Source: Catellatospora sp. KI3
GTDB taxonomy: Bacteria; Actinomycetota; Actinomycetes; Mycobacteriales; Micromonosporaceae
Assembly (NCBI RefSeq): GCF_029948125.1
Contig: NZ_JASAMB010000001.1
Location: 620,001 to 684,000, forward strand
Direction: 5' to 3'
DNA: 64,000 nucleotides
The position numbers and the translations under genes are program-made. The notes under the pieces were generated by a model. It was not told where the DNA came from. It made no database searches and saw only the letters and a program-made list of their open reading frames with translations. The stretch's first letter is position 1. The number at the start of each line of letters is the position of its first letter. Positions 63,166 to 64,000 of this stretch are shown here, in pieces.

Positions 63166-64000
63166 TTATTCGACGTCGTGGAGCATGAGCTGGCGGGCGG
63201 CTTCGGCGATGCTGCCGGACAGGGACGGGTAGATCGTGATCGTGTGGGCCAGCTGGTCCACCGTCATGTGGTTCTCCACCGCCATCGTCAGCGGCATGAT
63301 CAGCTCGCTGGCGCGCGGCGAGACGACGACCCCGCCGACGACGATGCCGCTGGCCGGGCGGCAGAACAGCTTGATGAAGCCGTCGTCGAGCCCGGCCATC
63401 TTGGCCCGGGCGTTGCCCGCCAGCGGCAGCATGACCTGCCGGGCCGGGGTCTTGCCGCTGTCCACGTCGGCCTGCGAGACGCCCACCGTGGCCAGCTCCG
63501 GGTCGGTGAACACGTTCGCCGCGACGGTACGCAGCCGCAGCGGCGCCACCGCCTCGCCCAGCGCGTGCCACATCGCGATCCGGCCCTGCATCGCCGCGAC
63601 ACTGGCCAGCGGCAGCACCCCGGTGCAGTCGCCGGCGGCGTAGATGCCGGGCACGTTGGTCCGCGACACCCGGTCGACGGCGACGTAGCCGCCGGGGGCG
63701 ACGTTCACGCCGTACTCGGTGAGGCCCAGGTCGGCGGTGTTCGGGATGGAGCCGACCGCCATCAGCGCGTGCGAGCCGGTGACCACCCGCCCGTCGGACA
63801 GGGTGACCTCGACGCTGTCGCCGACCCGCTTGACCACGTCGGCGCGGGAGTTGTTCAGGATGGTCATGCCCCGGGCGCGGAAGACGCGCTCGATCGCCAT
63901 CGCGGCGTCGGCGTCCTCGTGCGGCATGACCCGGTCGCGCGAGGAGACCAGGGTCACCGGCACGCCCATGGCCAGGTACGACGAGGCGAACTCGGCACCG
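63166..64000 (-). CDS. lpdA: NAD(P)H-quinone dehydrogenase LpdA-like flavoprotein, 5' part outside window
   Basis: The visible 277 codons are the C-terminal part of a flavoprotein disulfide reductase-family enzyme. GAEFASSYLAMGVPVTLV is the NAD-binding segment, VPGIYAAGDCTGVLPLASVAAMQGR the FAD site, and the dimerisation domain has FTDPELATVGVSQADVDSGK. The C-terminal His-x4-Glu of true disulfide reductases is not present, since EAARQLMLHDVE ends the protein differently; this matches mycobacterial LpdA (Rv3303c), a quinone reductase. Confidence 0.88.
   Translation of the reverse strand, partial: GAEFASSYLAMGVPVTLVSSRDRVMPHEDADAAMAIERVFRARGMTILNNSRADVVKRVGDSVEVTLSDGRVVTGSHALMAVGSIPNTADLGLTEYGVNVAPGGYVAVDRVSRTNVPGIYAAGDCTGVLPLASVAAMQGRIAMWHALGEAVAPLRLRTVAANVFTDPELATVGVSQADVDSGKTPARQVMLPLAGNARAKMAGLDDGFIKLFCRPASGIVVGGVVVSPRASELIMPLTMAVENHMTVDQLAHTITIYPSLSGSIAEAARQLMLHDVE

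Overview
The window is high-GC actinobacterial DNA. The gene set points to Micromonosporaceae (Catellatospora-, Actinoplanes- or Micromonospora-like): mshB for mycothiol, an actinobacterial Sdh1-type succinate dehydrogenase, acyl-CoA carboxylase alpha, beta and epsilon subunits, PIN-PhoH, GuaB1, a mycosin, GTP-dependent PEP carboxykinase, many GTG starts and ATGA/GTGA overlaps. The family assignment rests on gene content and style only. I see no rRNA, tRNA, CRISPR array, phage or transposase gene.

Layout. 1-6.4 kb: end of a DUF4239 membrane protein, mshB with a small membrane partner, a truncated S9 peptidase homologue, and a tldD-tldE pair. 6.7-10.4 kb: the sdh operon, closed by a strong terminator. 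10.5-21.2 kb: DNA and nucleotide maintenance (Nudix, ychF, Ada-AlkA fusion plus ogt, rmuC, xseAB), with ispH, an S10 peptidase and a lone winged-helix regulator. 21.4-28.7 kb: a YdcZ-type transporter, glpX, a TetR/epimerase pair with twin operators, a PfkB kinase, ferredoxin-NADP reductase and a secreted trypsin. 28.7-33.4 kb: two paralogous secreted lytic transglycosylases around phoH, then uppS and an Rrf2 regulator. 33.4-40.3 kb: pckG, a 901-residue sigma/anti-sigma/surface-domain fusion, two GtrA proteins and a PH-domain protein. 40.3-41.5 kb: a 1.2-kb repeat-filled gap. 41.5-50.7 kb: birA, accD, an NYN gene, accE, a three-gene type VII secretion-like block ending in mycosin, maf and an O-methyltransferase. 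50.6-64 kb: MFS and DrrAB-like transporters with a PadR regulator, the accA alpha subunit, guaB1, an ATP-grasp/alpha-E/transglutaminase operon, a DUF234 ATPase, and the start-less part of lpdA.

Much of what ordinary annotation would miss lies between the genes. At least six families of palindromic elements recur, mostly within about 80 nt of a stop codon. One family (three copies near 17.3, 32.0 and 40.4 kb) has three nested helices with compensatory changes around invariant unpaired segments, and looks like an undescribed structured RNA or mobile element. Another (six copies) has 16-20 bp arms and a conserved, oriented loop. A third has run into the 3' end of the S9 gene and replaced its C-terminus.

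Shared regulatory motifs suggest links between distant genes. CRP-type palindromes (GTGA-N6-TCAC) stand about 140 bp upstream of both lytic transglycosylases, with weaker relatives upstream of pckG and sdhC. A TGAAC-N4-GTTCA palindrome is shared by the accD and accA promoters, with a near copy between glpX and its divergent neighbour. These would tie wall turnover, gluconeogenesis, respiration and carboxylase supply to common regulators, but that is inference from motif matches.
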